In this document: piece after piece, positions 17,992-26,323 of the stretch
Layout: each line of letters starts with the position of its first letter
Position numbering within the stretch: the first letter of the stretch is position 1
Notes under the pieces: generated by a model
The model's database searches: none
Told to the model about the DNA's origin: nothing
The model's input: the letters and a program-made list of their open reading frames with translations, nothing else
Made by a program: the position numbers and the translations under genes
IMG/VR virus record: IMGVR_UViG_3300025949_000019
Span: 33,539 to 97,538 of that record
From: a virus
DNA: 64,000 bases
Strand: one strand, 5' to 3'

Positions 17992-19832
17992 TTCCACAGC
18001 TAACCACAGCTAATACCTTCGGGGAATGGCAAAACGACACCCAACAATTGATTGTTTTGATGAATCAATTGACAGATGGTGCTCAATTCAATGCAAATAC
18101 ATTGCTTGTTCTAACCAAACTTCAGGTCGCAAACCTGATTGTTTCTGGTGCAATCATCAATGGTCTGAACACATCTTCCGTCGCTGAAGGAAGCAATCTC
18201 TATTTCACAGCCGCTAGGGTTCGTGCGAATGTATCCAATACGGGTCCAGTAACTTACGATGCCACAAACGGTATTTTTGGTTTTGCAAACAGTGGTGCAA
18301 CTGCTGGATCATATGGCGATGTAACACACCTTCCAGCCATAACAGTAGATAGATATGGTAGAATCACCTCTGTAGCAAACACAACAGTAAAACAACCAGT
18401 CCTAAAAAACAACACATTAATTTCAACTCGCGCCGGACTGAACTTCCAACCCGGTGCAAACATCGTAGTTACAATTTTCGATGATGCTGCAAACGACCAA
18501 GCTAATATTGTCCTAGACGGTGTTTGGGGTGGTGGACCTAACCCTCTTGGATTTACTAACTTCCTGATCAATTCTGTCTCTGTCGCAGCAAACACAAACG
18601 TAGTCAATTTCCTAGCTGGTCCGGGAGTTAACATTACCGGTGCATACAAAGCTGCCGGTGCTGGTGAGACTGATTTGTTCTTCTATTCGAACAATGCATA
18701 CGATACCGCAAATGCAGCCTTCCTAGAAGCAAACAGCGCAGCACTAGCGGCTAACACGGTTGCAACTGCGGCTAAGATCAGGGCTAATGTTTCGAATTCA
18801 GCACCGATCACATACGATGCAACAAACGGTATCTTTGGACTTGCTTCGTCTGGTGTTACTGCAACATCATATGGCAACACCTCGTATGTTGCATCGTTCA
18901 CGGTAGACGCAACTGGTAGAATAACATCTGCATCTAACGTAGCAGTAAACTACACTGGCGCAAGAGCCGTTCTATCTGCGACTGCACCGGTTGTTTACGA
19001 TACATCAAATGGAATCTTCTCGCTTGCTGCTTCAGGTGTCTCAGCTACAACATACGGCGATTCTACCCACGTTGCTTCATTTACTGTAGATGCAACTGGT
19101 AGAATAACAGCAGCGTCAAACGTTTCAGTCAACTACAACGGCGCAAGGTCTGTTTTATCAAATACAGCACCGGTTAATTATGACACGACAAATGGAATAT
19201 TCAGTCATGCAGCCAGCGGCGTCACCGCAAAAGGATATGGAGATTCTGTCGATATTCCAGTTATCGTTGTCGATGCATTCGGTCATTTGACGGCAGTAAC
19301 AAACACCGCAATTCGTTCTGCAAGCACATCACAAACTGGTATTGTACAGCTAAATGACAGCGTAACAAGCAATTCGGTTACATTGGCTGCAACTGCAAAT
19401 GCGGTGCTTACCGTAAACAATAGCATCACCGCGGTGAAAGCTGGATTAGGTACTATGGCTAGCCAGAGTTCCGCATCAGTTTCAATTACTGGCGGTTCAA
19501 TAACATCAACTTCTGTTTCTGCAACAAGAGTTTCTGAAACACTGAATCCAACATACAGTCCGGGAGCAAGTGCTGGTGTGTCAGTTGATTGGGGAAATGG
19601 TGGTTCGACAATAGTAACTAATGGAACAAACGCAATTACATTCATTAATATTCCAGCCGGAGTTGCTGGTCACATTGTCAAGATAGATAACTTCAATAAT
19701 GTAACGTGGCCTGCTGCTGTTGACTTTGGTGTTGGTGGAAAGCCGTCAATTGCTGGTGCTGCATATGTCACATTAACAACAATCAACAGCGGTACTGCAA
19801 TCGCAGCCTCAATTCTATGGCGTGCTGTCTAA
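17988..19832 (+). CDS. Tail fibre protein with tandem repeats
   Basis: After an N-terminal region with FGEWQNDTQQLIVLMNQL, a common fibre attachment pattern, comes GLNTSSVAEGSNLYFTAARV and then four copies of a unit of about 60 residues: variants of VSNSAPITYDATNGIFGLA, followed by a Y-G-D/N-x-x-H/Y-V element and VDATGRITSASNV. The repeats start near residues 78, 263, 325 and 387. Ala/Asn-rich linkers such as ANAAFLEANSAALAANT resemble cyanophage-type fibres. The last 100 residues form a distinct beta-rich tip (TFINIPAGVAGHIVKI). The stop lies inside the start region of the next, glycine-rich adhesin gene, which fits a fibre and adhesin pair. Confidence 0.85.
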   Translation: MIPQLTTANTFGEWQNDTQQLIVLMNQLTDGAQFNANTLLVLTKLQVANLIVSGAIINGLNTSSVAEGSNLYFTAARVRANVSNTGPVTYDATNGIFGFANSGATAGSYGDVTHLPAITVDRYGRITSVANTTVKQPVLKNNTLISTRAGLNFQPGANIVVTIFDDAANDQANIVLDGVWGGGPNPLGFTNFLINSVSVAANTNVVNFLAGPGVNITGAYKAAGAGETDLFFYSNNAYDTANAAFLEANSAALAANTVATAAKIRANVSNSAPITYDATNGIFGLASSGVTATSYGNTSYVASFTVDATGRITSASNVAVNYTGARAVLSATAPVVYDTSNGIFSLAASGVSATTYGDSTHVASFTVDATGRITAASNVSVNYNGARSVLSNTAPVNYDTTNGIFSHAASGVTAKGYGDSVDIPVIVVDAFGHLTAVTNTAIRSASTSQTGIVQLNDSVTSNSVTLAATANAVLTVNNSITAVKAGLGTMASQSSASVSITGGSITSTSVSATRVSETLNPTYSPGASAGVSVDWGNGGSTIVTNGTNAITFINIPAGVAGHIVKIDNFNNVTWPAAVDFGVGGKPSIAGAAYVTLTTINSGTAIAASILWRAV

Positions 19833-19840
19833 TAAATCTA

Positions 19841-20707
19841 ATGAAAAAACTTAGAAATTGTGTCTTCAAATTTAAGTCAAAAATGGGTGGTTGGTTAGCT
19901 CATAGAGGTGGTGGTGGTCGCCGTTCGATTTCCCTTGTAATTTCAGCCGATCAAACGTCACAATATAACATCTCTACTGCGGCAGGCTCACCAACAAGTG
20001 TTTGTGATATATTACTAACAATAAACAGCGCCGTTGTATTAAAGGCTGGTTTGGTAACTGGAATAATTCCGGCTGGCTCCACATTGAAAATAATAAACAA
20101 TGGAAGTATTATTGGTATAGGTGGTGCCGGAGGTAGTGGTGGTTCTGTTACGTCTTTAGCTGCTCTTGATGGATCGCCCGGCGGCGCGGGTGGAGATGCG
20201 ATTTCTCTAGCAATAAATGTGACAATCGATAATACTAATGGTAGTATATTTGGCGGTGGAGGCGGTGGAGGCGGTGGAGGTGCAGCAGCTTCAACAAACC
20301 CACCCCTAGACAATGCTTCGGCCGGAGGGTGCGGCGCCGGCGGTGGTGCTGGTTGGAATAATGCTTCGGGTGGTAATGGTGGTTCGGGTAGGTTTTCTGA
20401 TGGTGGTGGCACTTTTACTTCCGCACCAGGAACATCTGGAAGTTCTGGTGGAGCGGGTACTGGTGGTTCGGGCGGAAATTTCGATACTTATTTTGATACT
20501 GGCGGTAATGGTGGTAATGGTGGCGATTTTGGCGTTGCTGGTGGTACAGGCGGAGATGGTGTTCCAAATACGTCTGCACACCCAAATACTGTTGCTGGTC
20601 TTGGTGGTATTGGTGGTCCCGCTGGGTTTGCTGTCCGACTAGCTGGTCACACCTGTACATTCTTGGGTGGTAATAATGGCACACAGGTAAAAGGGCTGGT
20701 AGCCTAA
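19841..20707 (+). CDS. Glycine-rich tail fibre tip adhesin, gp38-like
   Basis: The product is dominated by Gly-rich tracts (residues about 90-270 from this start), with runs such as GGAGGSGGS, a run of ten glycines and repeated GGxGG spacing, the composition of gp38-type adhesins that sit at the tip of long tail fibres in some T4-like phages and fold into polyglycine helices. ATG 19841 is the first start after the fibre stop; an in-frame ATG at 19817 overlaps the fibre gene and one at 19883 precedes GGWLAHRGGGG. None has a clear Shine-Dalgarno sequence. It directly follows the tail fibre, as gp38 follows gp37. Host-range determination is inferred from this composition and position. Confidence 0.75.
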   Translation: MKKLRNCVFKFKSKMGGWLAHRGGGGRRSISLVISADQTSQYNISTAAGSPTSVCDILLTINSAVVLKAGLVTGIIPAGSTLKIINNGSIIGIGGAGGSGGSVTSLAALDGSPGGAGGDAISLAINVTIDNTNGSIFGGGGGGGGGGAAASTNPPLDNASAGGCGAGGGAGWNNASGGNGGSGRFSDGGGTFTSAPGTSGSSGGAGTGGSGGNFDTYFDTGGNGGNGGDFGVAGGTGGDGVPNTSAHPNTVAGLGGIGGPAGFAVRLAGHTCTFLGGNNGTQVKGLVA

Positions 20708-20710
20708 ATA
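20704..20710 (+). other. CTAAATA motif at gene junction
   Basis: The motif contains the stop codon of the glycine-rich gene and ends 10 nt before the next ATG, which has no Shine-Dalgarno sequence. Confidence 0.3.
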
Positions 20711-20720
20711 GAGTGTATAT

Positions 20721-21062
20721 ATGTCAACATTTATTGAATACACAGTAGAACAAAATGCCACCTTCAAGACGCAATTGCAACTGAAGGATGATACTGGTGT
20801 TGGTTTGAATTTGGTTTCATACGTAGTTTCATCTCAGGTTAGAAGGTCTTATTCTTCTATGAATGTAGCTACAAATATTGTCTGTACTATGATTGATGCC
20901 CCAAATGGTGTAGTTCAACTGTCAATATCATATGCAAATACAGCAAACATAAAAGCTGGGCGATATGTCTATGATGTTGTAGCACTAAACAATTCAACAA
21001 GCGAAGAACTAAGATTAATAGAAGGTATTATGACAATCACGCCAGCCGTCACACGACCATAA
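20721..21062 (+). CDS. Small phage structural protein, beta-sandwich type
   Basis: The 113-residue sequence follows a pattern I know from many phage tail and baseplate accessory proteins: an opening YTVEQNATFKTQLQLKDDTG, then LNLVSYVVSSQVRRSY, a GVVQLSIS strand, AGRYVYDVVAL and a closing EGIMTITPAVTR. Such proteins are predicted to be small beta-sandwiches attached to fibres or baseplate. It lies in the fibre cluster between the glycine-rich adhesin and a coiled-coil membrane protein. The exact role is unknown. Confidence 0.7.
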   Translation: MSTFIEYTVEQNATFKTQLQLKDDTGVGLNLVSYVVSSQVRRSYSSMNVATNIVCTMIDAPNGVVQLSISYANTANIKAGRYVYDVVALNNSTSEELRLIEGIMTITPAVTRP

Positions 21063-21093
21063 AAGAAAGAAAAAGAAGGGTATATGGCACAAA

Positions 21094-21555
21094 ATGCAAA
21101 CCACAGTACAAAGTATTTGGGATATCACATCGAGAGCAGACAGCATCTCTACGTTGATAACAGGAATCTTGGTTGTTTTATTCGTAGCTGGTAAGCTAGG
21201 CCTTGACTGGTGGAATAAAAAGCAAGCACAGAAAAAACAACAACAAGAACAAATCGCACCAACATATCACTCAGACGAAGAACTAGATTCGATAGAATTA
21301 ATCACTGGTACATACATAGAAATCATAAAGAAACTAAGAACAGAGGTTGATAAATTAAAGGAAGATGTTGCAATCCTAGAGACATTAAGGAAAGACAACG
21401 AGAAATTAGAACAAGAAGTACAGCACTTGAGAGACCAAAACAAGATATTGATAGAAGCTAAGACAAGATTGGAAACAAAGATCAAGAATCTATCAGTAAA
21501 AGTAAAGAAGTTAGAAGCAACAAAAAAACAAAAAACGAAGAACAGGAGTAAATAA
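21094..21555 (+). CDS. Membrane-anchored coiled-coil protein
   Basis: Residues about 18-38 (ISTLITGILVVLFVAGKLGL) form one hydrophobic membrane segment, followed at once by a strongly basic patch (NKKQAQKKQQQEQ), which by the positive-inside rule suggests the C-terminus is cytoplasmic. Residues about 75-145 are a long coiled coil (EVDKLKEDVAILETLRKDNE and onward) ending in a Lys-rich tail. A spanin was considered, but an inner-membrane spanin would be expected to have the opposite orientation. An ATG at 21084 in another frame is nearer the GAAGGG ribosome site, which makes the start uncertain. Confidence 0.6.
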   Translation: MQTTVQSIWDITSRADSISTLITGILVVLFVAGKLGLDWWNKKQAQKKQQQEQIAPTYHSDEELDSIELITGTYIEIIKKLRTEVDKLKEDVAILETLRKDNEKLEQEVQHLRDQNKILIEAKTRLETKIKNLSVKVKKLEATKKQKTKNRSK

Positions 21556-21557
21556 GA

Positions 21558-21965
21558 ATGGCTCTAAATGCCCCAAACGAAGGCGAAGCAAGGATGCTCA
21601 AGTACATTGTGAACAATGCAACACCTGAGGACCTCTACTTAGTCCTTTTTGGCAACAACATGACACCAGCCGAGAATGATAACGTTACGTTCTATACTGA
21701 AGTCTCTGGTGGTGGATATGCAAACATCTCACTTGCTGGTGCAAACTGGACTGTGACTGCTGGTAACAACTCGTTTGCTACATATGCAGCCCAGACATTT
21801 AACTTCACAGGTGCGACAACTCCAAACACTGTCTATGGATACATGCTCAAGGGAAAAACCTCTAACACAGTAATGTGGTCAGAGAGATTTACCGATGGTC
21901 CATATCCAATCAACAATAACGGAGATGCAATCACAGTCACACCACGTCTTGAACTAGAAGGCTAA
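21558..21965 (+). CDS. Phage structural protein, adhesin-associated type
   Basis: The sequence has the layout of a family often seen beside tail fibre genes: an N-terminal helix NEGEARMLKYIVNN, then LYLVLFGNNMTP, FYTEVSGGGYANISLAGANW and FNFTGATTPNTVYGYML ahead of a short C-terminal strand region. Length (135 residues) fits that family. The start follows AGGAGTAAATAAGA, giving a fair Shine-Dalgarno sequence. It is probably a virion surface component; the molecular role is not known. Confidence 0.7.
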   Translation: MALNAPNEGEARMLKYIVNNATPEDLYLVLFGNNMTPAENDNVTFYTEVSGGGYANISLAGANWTVTAGNNSFATYAAQTFNFTGATTPNTVYGYMLKGKTSNTVMWSERFTDGPYPINNNGDAITVTPRLELEG

Positions 21966-21971
21966 TCTATT

Positions 21972-22685
21972 ATGAGGCAGTACATTGATAAACTTTGCGC
22001 TTTGCATGGGTATCTAACACAAGCAAGCGCAGAGGTTGGTGTAACACCGGGCGCCGGCGTCAACGTTGCAACAATGCAGGTTGTTTCTGGCGCAAATACA
22101 GTGCAATATCAAGTTGTCATGGTTGCAGACGAATCTGGACACGTTCAAGATTCCCTTCCGACATACTACTATGTCACGCCATCAATTGGAACTGGTGCAA
22201 ATAAGGTGTGGTTAGATATGTTCAATGCGACTGGTTCAGGTAAGACTATGGATATTCGTGGCTTGTGGATATCACCTAACGCAACCGTCGCTGTCACAGG
22301 AACACTTGGTATTCGCCTTGACTTGTTTAGAAGTAATACTGTCGGAACTGGCGGAACGGCTGCAACCTTCGATGCTGCTGCGGCAGAACAAGCCGGCGGC
22401 AACATTTGGAGAGCGGACGTTAACGATGCAGCAATACCAGCCCAAGTCACAGCTAGAGTTGCACCAACAGGAGGAGCTACGGCAAATTGTTGGTTGTTTT
22501 CTATGCAGTATTTTCCAGAAGAAACAAACGCCGCAATTACCTTAACTCCGGGCATTAACTGGATTCCAACATTAAACTTTGGTAAGAGGATTGTTCTTAG
22601 GGAAGGTTTTGGTCTCAAGATCGTTCAAGGTGCAGTTGCTTCAGTTGGTAATGCTTCTATATTGATAGCTTTTTCACTTCAATAA
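21972..22685 (+). CDS. Unknown probable structural protein, 237 aa
   Basis: Not recognised at family level. The sequence is rich in Ala, Gly, Thr and Val with alternating beta pattern (VATMQVVSGANTVQYQVVMV, then IRGLWISPNATVAVTGTLGI) and has no signal peptide, membrane segment or catalytic motif. It starts 6 nt after the previous gene without a Shine-Dalgarno sequence. Position inside the fibre and adhesin block suggests a virion protein. Confidence 0.6.
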   Translation: MRQYIDKLCALHGYLTQASAEVGVTPGAGVNVATMQVVSGANTVQYQVVMVADESGHVQDSLPTYYYVTPSIGTGANKVWLDMFNATGSGKTMDIRGLWISPNATVAVTGTLGIRLDLFRSNTVGTGGTAATFDAAAAEQAGGNIWRADVNDAAIPAQVTARVAPTGGATANCWLFSMQYFPEETNAAITLTPGINWIPTLNFGKRIVLREGFGLKIVQGAVASVGNASILIAFSLQ

Positions 22686-22708
22686 TTTTCATTTAGGAGG
22701 TATCTGCT

Positions 22709-24301
22709 ATGCTACTTCTTTTGCTAAGAAATAGCAATAGTGCTACCTCCCACGCCTATGTTCCAACCGGTCAGTTAATTACGGTCTCTGGAACCGCTGT
22801 TGCTTCAACAAAATTTGTCTATTCTCCATCAGGCACTATTAAAGTGTCTGGAACCGATGTTGTCTCAAAGAAACTAAAATACGTTCCAACTGGTCAGAGA
22901 TTAAATCTAGCTGGCACTGGCAACTTCAACAAGAAGTTTGTATGGTCTCCATCTGGTCAAATCCTAAAGATTTCTGGTGTTGCAGCAGACAAGAAGACAT
23001 TCAAGTGGACTTCTGCGGGATCAACAATACTAATATCCGGCTCTGCAACAACTTCATTACATCTAGGATCAATTCATTACACATACACACCAACCGGCCA
23101 AATAATCAAGGTCTTTGGTGTCGATACAGTCTCCAAGAAACTAAGATACGTTCCAAGCGGTCAACTGGTTAGAGTAGCTGGAACCGATCTAGCGACCAAG
23201 AAACTATCATACAGTCCAACTGGTGTCATAAGGATTGCCGGCACTGTTTCTGGTGTTATCAAGTTGAAGTATGTCCCAAGTGGCCAACTAATCAAGGTTT
23301 CTGGAACTGATTTAGTAACCAAGAAACTGTCATATGCTGCAACTGGTCTAATCAAAGTTTCTGGCACTGTTATTGCAGGAAACAAATTTGCATACAGTCC
23401 GACAGGTTTGATCAAGGTTGCAGGTGTAGCAACAACCGCAAAGACAACACAATTCCTATATCACCCAGCCGGAGTTATTTCTGTAGCTGGCACCTCTAGA
23501 ATCACGAAGAAACTTGTTTATGCATTCCAAAGTGGTTTGTTGAGAATCGCAGCCTCATCAGTTTCATATTCATTCAAGAAATCAGTCAAACCTACTGGTC
23601 AGCTACTAAAAGTAGCCGGTACTGCGACAACGCGCAAAGCCGCTGCACGAACCTATAGTCCAGTAGGAACTATCAGAATCTCCGGAAATGTCAACACAGC
23701 CACTATCAAGCTGAAATACCAAGCAAGTGGTACAATTTCGGTAGCCGGTGCTGCGGCTCATCATCTAAAAATAATTAGCACCGTTAAAAGCGGCTTACTC
23801 AGACTTTCTGGAACTGGCTCATACAGGAAAACCTTTGCATATCAACCACTTGGACACGCTTTTAGTTTAAGCGGCGGATTGCTGAATAAGAAGATATCTT
23901 TAGTTTGGCAGGCTTCTGGCGCCGTGATTCTGTCTGGGCAAAGTACCATTTCGAAGAAAATCACGTTCAAATCAGACGGTTTGTTGATCAATCTTTCGAA
24001 CTCAATAAAAAACTATGGCTCATTCATCGGCAGTAAGCATAGTTACGTAGCCTCAGGTGGTTTGTTTGTCTATGACGATGCTAAGAATGATGAAGGTTGG
24101 CATGGTTCGCCATTGATGTATTCCGTGTTCTATAAGCGTGGATCATATGGTTATACGACAAAAACTAGCTCTCGTTCTGATAAATTTACAGGTAACAATG
24201 AAGTTCATTTGGTTGGTTCATCCAATGAAAACAGGGTTCATAACACGGGTACTGTGTCTAGCAGTATTCGACGTGATACCGTTATCATAAGAAAACGATA
24301 A
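22709..24301 (+). CDS. Fibrous protein with about 20 short tandem repeats
   Basis: After a short hydrophobic start (MLLLLLRNSNSATSHA) the protein consists of about 20 units of 19-24 residues with the pattern Y-x-P-S/T-G-x-I/L-x-V-S/A-G-T, a variable stretch, then KKL-x. Clear units include YVPTGQLITVSGTAV, YSPSGTIKVSGTDVVSKKLK and YVPSGQLIKVSGTDLVTKKL. The repeats run from about residue 16 to 430 and are followed by a unique C-terminal domain of about 100 residues (GGLFVYDDAKNDEGWHGS). The regular spacing suggests a beta-helix or stacked beta-hairpin fibre with a binding tip. AGGAGG precedes the start at good distance. I do not know the family. Confidence 0.75.
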   Translation: MLLLLLRNSNSATSHAYVPTGQLITVSGTAVASTKFVYSPSGTIKVSGTDVVSKKLKYVPTGQRLNLAGTGNFNKKFVWSPSGQILKISGVAADKKTFKWTSAGSTILISGSATTSLHLGSIHYTYTPTGQIIKVFGVDTVSKKLRYVPSGQLVRVAGTDLATKKLSYSPTGVIRIAGTVSGVIKLKYVPSGQLIKVSGTDLVTKKLSYAATGLIKVSGTVIAGNKFAYSPTGLIKVAGVATTAKTTQFLYHPAGVISVAGTSRITKKLVYAFQSGLLRIAASSVSYSFKKSVKPTGQLLKVAGTATTRKAAARTYSPVGTIRISGNVNTATIKLKYQASGTISVAGAAAHHLKIISTVKSGLLRLSGTGSYRKTFAYQPLGHAFSLSGGLLNKKISLVWQASGAVILSGQSTISKKITFKSDGLLINLSNSIKNYGSFIGSKHSYVASGGLFVYDDAKNDEGWHGSPLMYSVFYKRGSYGYTTKTSSRSDKFTGNNEVHLVGSSNENRVHNTGTVSSSIRRDTVIIRKR

Positions 24302-24304
24302 ATA
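24297..24304 (+). promoter_or_regulatory. Possible late promoter GATAAATA before neck genes
   Basis: One base different from TATAAATA, overlapping the upstream stop codon and 26 nt before gp13. The leader would include the Shine-Dalgarno sequence CAGGAGAG, so this site fits a real late promoter. Confidence 0.45.
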
Positions 24305-24330
24305 GGTAAAATACACAGGAGAGAAAATAG

Positions 24331-25083
24331 ATGGCGTTTCCAACAACCAGAGACCAATTTACCGATCGTTGCTTAAGAGCCCTTGGTGCGCCTGTCATTG
24401 AGATTAACGTAGATGAAGATCAGGTAGCAGACAGAATTGACGATGCATTGAACAAATATTGGGACTATCACCATGACGGTATCGAGCATATGTACCTAAA
24501 ATACCAAATAACGGCTGGTGACGTTGCCAACACATATATTCCAATTCCAGATAACGTCCGTGGTGTAACGCGCATTCTTCCATTAGTCGGTGGTGGTCTG
24601 ACTTCCGGTGCTATCAATATGTTTGATGTTAGATATCAGTACATGCTGAATAATCTACCAAACTTTACTTCACTATCGTATGTTGATTTTGAAATCACGA
24701 TGATGCACATCGAAATGTTGAACATGTTTTTCAACGGACTTCCCGGAATTCGCTTTAACGTAAAGACAAATAGACTATGGCTTGATATTGATTGGAAAGT
24801 GGATACACTTCCGGGACAGTGGGTTATCATTGAGGCTTCCACAATTGTTGATCCAGATGCATATCCAAAGACATGGAGTGATGATTGGTTGTTTAGATAT
24901 TCTACATGTCTGATCAAACGCCAGTGGGGTGCGAATTTAAAAAAATTCAATGCAGTTCAATTACCCGGTGGAATCATGCTAGATGGTCAGACGATCTACA
25001 ATGAAGCTGAGGCTGATAGAGTTGCACTAGAATTAGAACTTCGTGATGTTCATGAGGAACCACCAGCCTTCATAATGGGCTAA
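24331..25083 (+). CDS. 13: Neck protein gp13
   Basis: The start (FPTTRDQFTDRCLRALGAPV, then INVDEDQVADRIDDALNKYW) is the usual N-terminus of T4-type gp13, and YWDYHHDGIEHMYLKY and VRGVTRILPL are further family hallmarks. The 250-residue length fits. By family knowledge gp13 and gp14 form the neck that closes the filled head and takes the tail. The gp14 gene follows after 6 nt. Confidence 0.93.
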   Translation: MAFPTTRDQFTDRCLRALGAPVIEINVDEDQVADRIDDALNKYWDYHHDGIEHMYLKYQITAGDVANTYIPIPDNVRGVTRILPLVGGGLTSGAINMFDVRYQYMLNNLPNFTSLSYVDFEITMMHIEMLNMFFNGLPGIRFNVKTNRLWLDIDWKVDTLPGQWVIIEASTIVDPDAYPKTWSDDWLFRYSTCLIKRQWGANLKKFNAVQLPGGIMLDGQTIYNEAEADRVALELELRDVHEEPPAFIMG

Positions 25084-25089
25084 AGAAAA

Positions 25090-25992
25090 ATGTCATCGAC
25101 ATATATCAATTCTCAAGCATTACTAGGTGTCTCAGGTGAACAATATATAATTGAAGACCTGATGAATGAGGTCATTCATAATTTTGGCATCGATGCATAT
25201 TTGATCCCAAGAGATGAAAATACTCCATTTGATATGGTCTATGGTGAGGACCCACTAAAGACATTCAAGAAAAATTTCGGCATTGAAGTCTACATCAACA
25301 ACCCGACTCAATGGGATGGTGTTGGTGATTTCTTTTCTAAGTTTGGTCTTGAATTTAGGGATGATAGTAATATCATTGTAACTCGAAGAATGTTCATGAG
25401 AAGGGTGCCCACGATTTACAACCAACAAGGTGGCGGACCAAGAGAAGGCGATCTAATTTGGATTCCACTGACAAATGCACTTGTTGAAATCAAGAACACA
25501 AACGAAGAAAAAAGCTTCTACATGCTAGGTAGAAAAGTCCCATATTTCTATGAAATGAGATGTGAACGCTTCCGTTACTCGAACGAGAAATTTACTACTG
25601 GATTGGATGACGTGGACAGCCAACTTATCGATCATGGATATTTGATTCAATTCAATCTGTCCACAACGGGGAATGGATTCTATACAAAGTACGAGACTGT
25701 CTATCAGTCACCAACACCATTGCCACTAGACCAGATCGCACTTGTAAACGCAACTGCTGTCGTAGAAGAATATGATTCATCTAGAGCAATCTTGAACGTT
25801 GCTCACACGAAAGGCGTCTTTACTGCAAACATCCCAATTTGGGGTGCAAACAGCAATGCTTCTTATGTCTTGATTAGCTACGATGATATGATGGATGTTC
25901 GTGAGGATACAATCATTGATAACAGACGTTTGGAAATCGAAGGTAATAACATCATCGACTTCACAGTTCAAAACCCATTCGGAACACCATAA
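25090..25992 (+). CDS. 14: Neck protein gp14
   Basis: Family features of T4-type gp14 are evident: QYIIEDLMNEVIHNFGIDAY, IPRDENTPFDMVYGEDPL, FKKNFGIEVYINNP and FLSKFG-like FFSKFGLEFRDDSN followed by TRRMFMRRVP. Length is 300 residues, similar to the family. It lies between gp13 and a ParB-like gene and forms the neck with gp13. Confidence 0.93.
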   Translation: MSSTYINSQALLGVSGEQYIIEDLMNEVIHNFGIDAYLIPRDENTPFDMVYGEDPLKTFKKNFGIEVYINNPTQWDGVGDFFSKFGLEFRDDSNIIVTRRMFMRRVPTIYNQQGGGPREGDLIWIPLTNALVEIKNTNEEKSFYMLGRKVPYFYEMRCERFRYSNEKFTTGLDDVDSQLIDHGYLIQFNLSTTGNGFYTKYETVYQSPTPLPLDQIALVNATAVVEEYDSSRAILNVAHTKGVFTANIPIWGANSNASYVLISYDDMMDVREDTIIDNRRLEIEGNNIIDFTVQNPFGTP

Positions 25993-25995
25993 AAT

Positions 25996-26322
25996 ATGAG
26001 TAAGGTGAAGACATTTAAAGAATTGATGGTAGATTTGAGAAGGGGATACGATCCAGCCAGAGGTTGGGCCGAGGTTCACTTAAAAGGCGTCTATCGAATT
26101 CCATTAAAACATATCAGGTCGACAGCAAATCCTCAATTTTATGGAAATGTCAAGAAATATGCAAGATGGCTCAAAAAAGGAAGAGCCAAAACAGTACCAC
26201 CTATCGTAGTTTATCGTGGAGAGAGCAACAAGCATTTTTACGTCTATGATGGACTCCATAGATTAAAAGCACATAGATTAGTAAAAAGAAAATCAATTAA
26301 GGCAAAGGTAGACGCATTCTAA
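25996..26322 (+). CDS. ParB/sulfiredoxin-like domain protein with possible capsid-targeting leader
   Basis: The core YRIPLKHIRST, then PPIVVYRGESNKHFYVYDGLHRLKAHRL matches the ParB/Srx-fold pattern, including the conserved D-G-x-H-R motif. Such domains bind nucleotides and in some members cut DNA or phosphorylate serines; which applies here cannot be told. From the in-frame GTG at 26005 the protein begins MKTFKELMVDL, like the capsid-targeting leaders of internal head proteins seen elsewhere in this window, so it may be packaged in the head. The ATG at 25996 adds MSK before it. Neither start has a clear Shine-Dalgarno sequence. It sits between gp14 and gp15, where T4 has no such gene. Confidence 0.7.
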   Translation: MSKVKTFKELMVDLRRGYDPARGWAEVHLKGVYRIPLKHIRSTANPQFYGNVKKYARWLKKGRAKTVPPIVVYRGESNKHFYVYDGLHRLKAHRLVKRKSIKAKVDAF

Positions 26323-26323
26323 A

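Noticed and set aside
18254-19645. - strand frames inside the tail fibre gene
   Set aside because: Repeat structure of the fibre gene keeps the antisense frame open; no coding signals.
19951-20684. Several frames on both strands with Pro-rich, Val/Leu-rich or Thr-rich repeats
   Set aside because: All are shadows of the glycine-rich adhesin gene; GGT/GGC-rich DNA leaves all frames open.
22709-24000. Short repeats considered as a CRISPR or DNA repeat array
   Set aside because: The repeats are in frame, differ at DNA level and encode a regular protein pattern.
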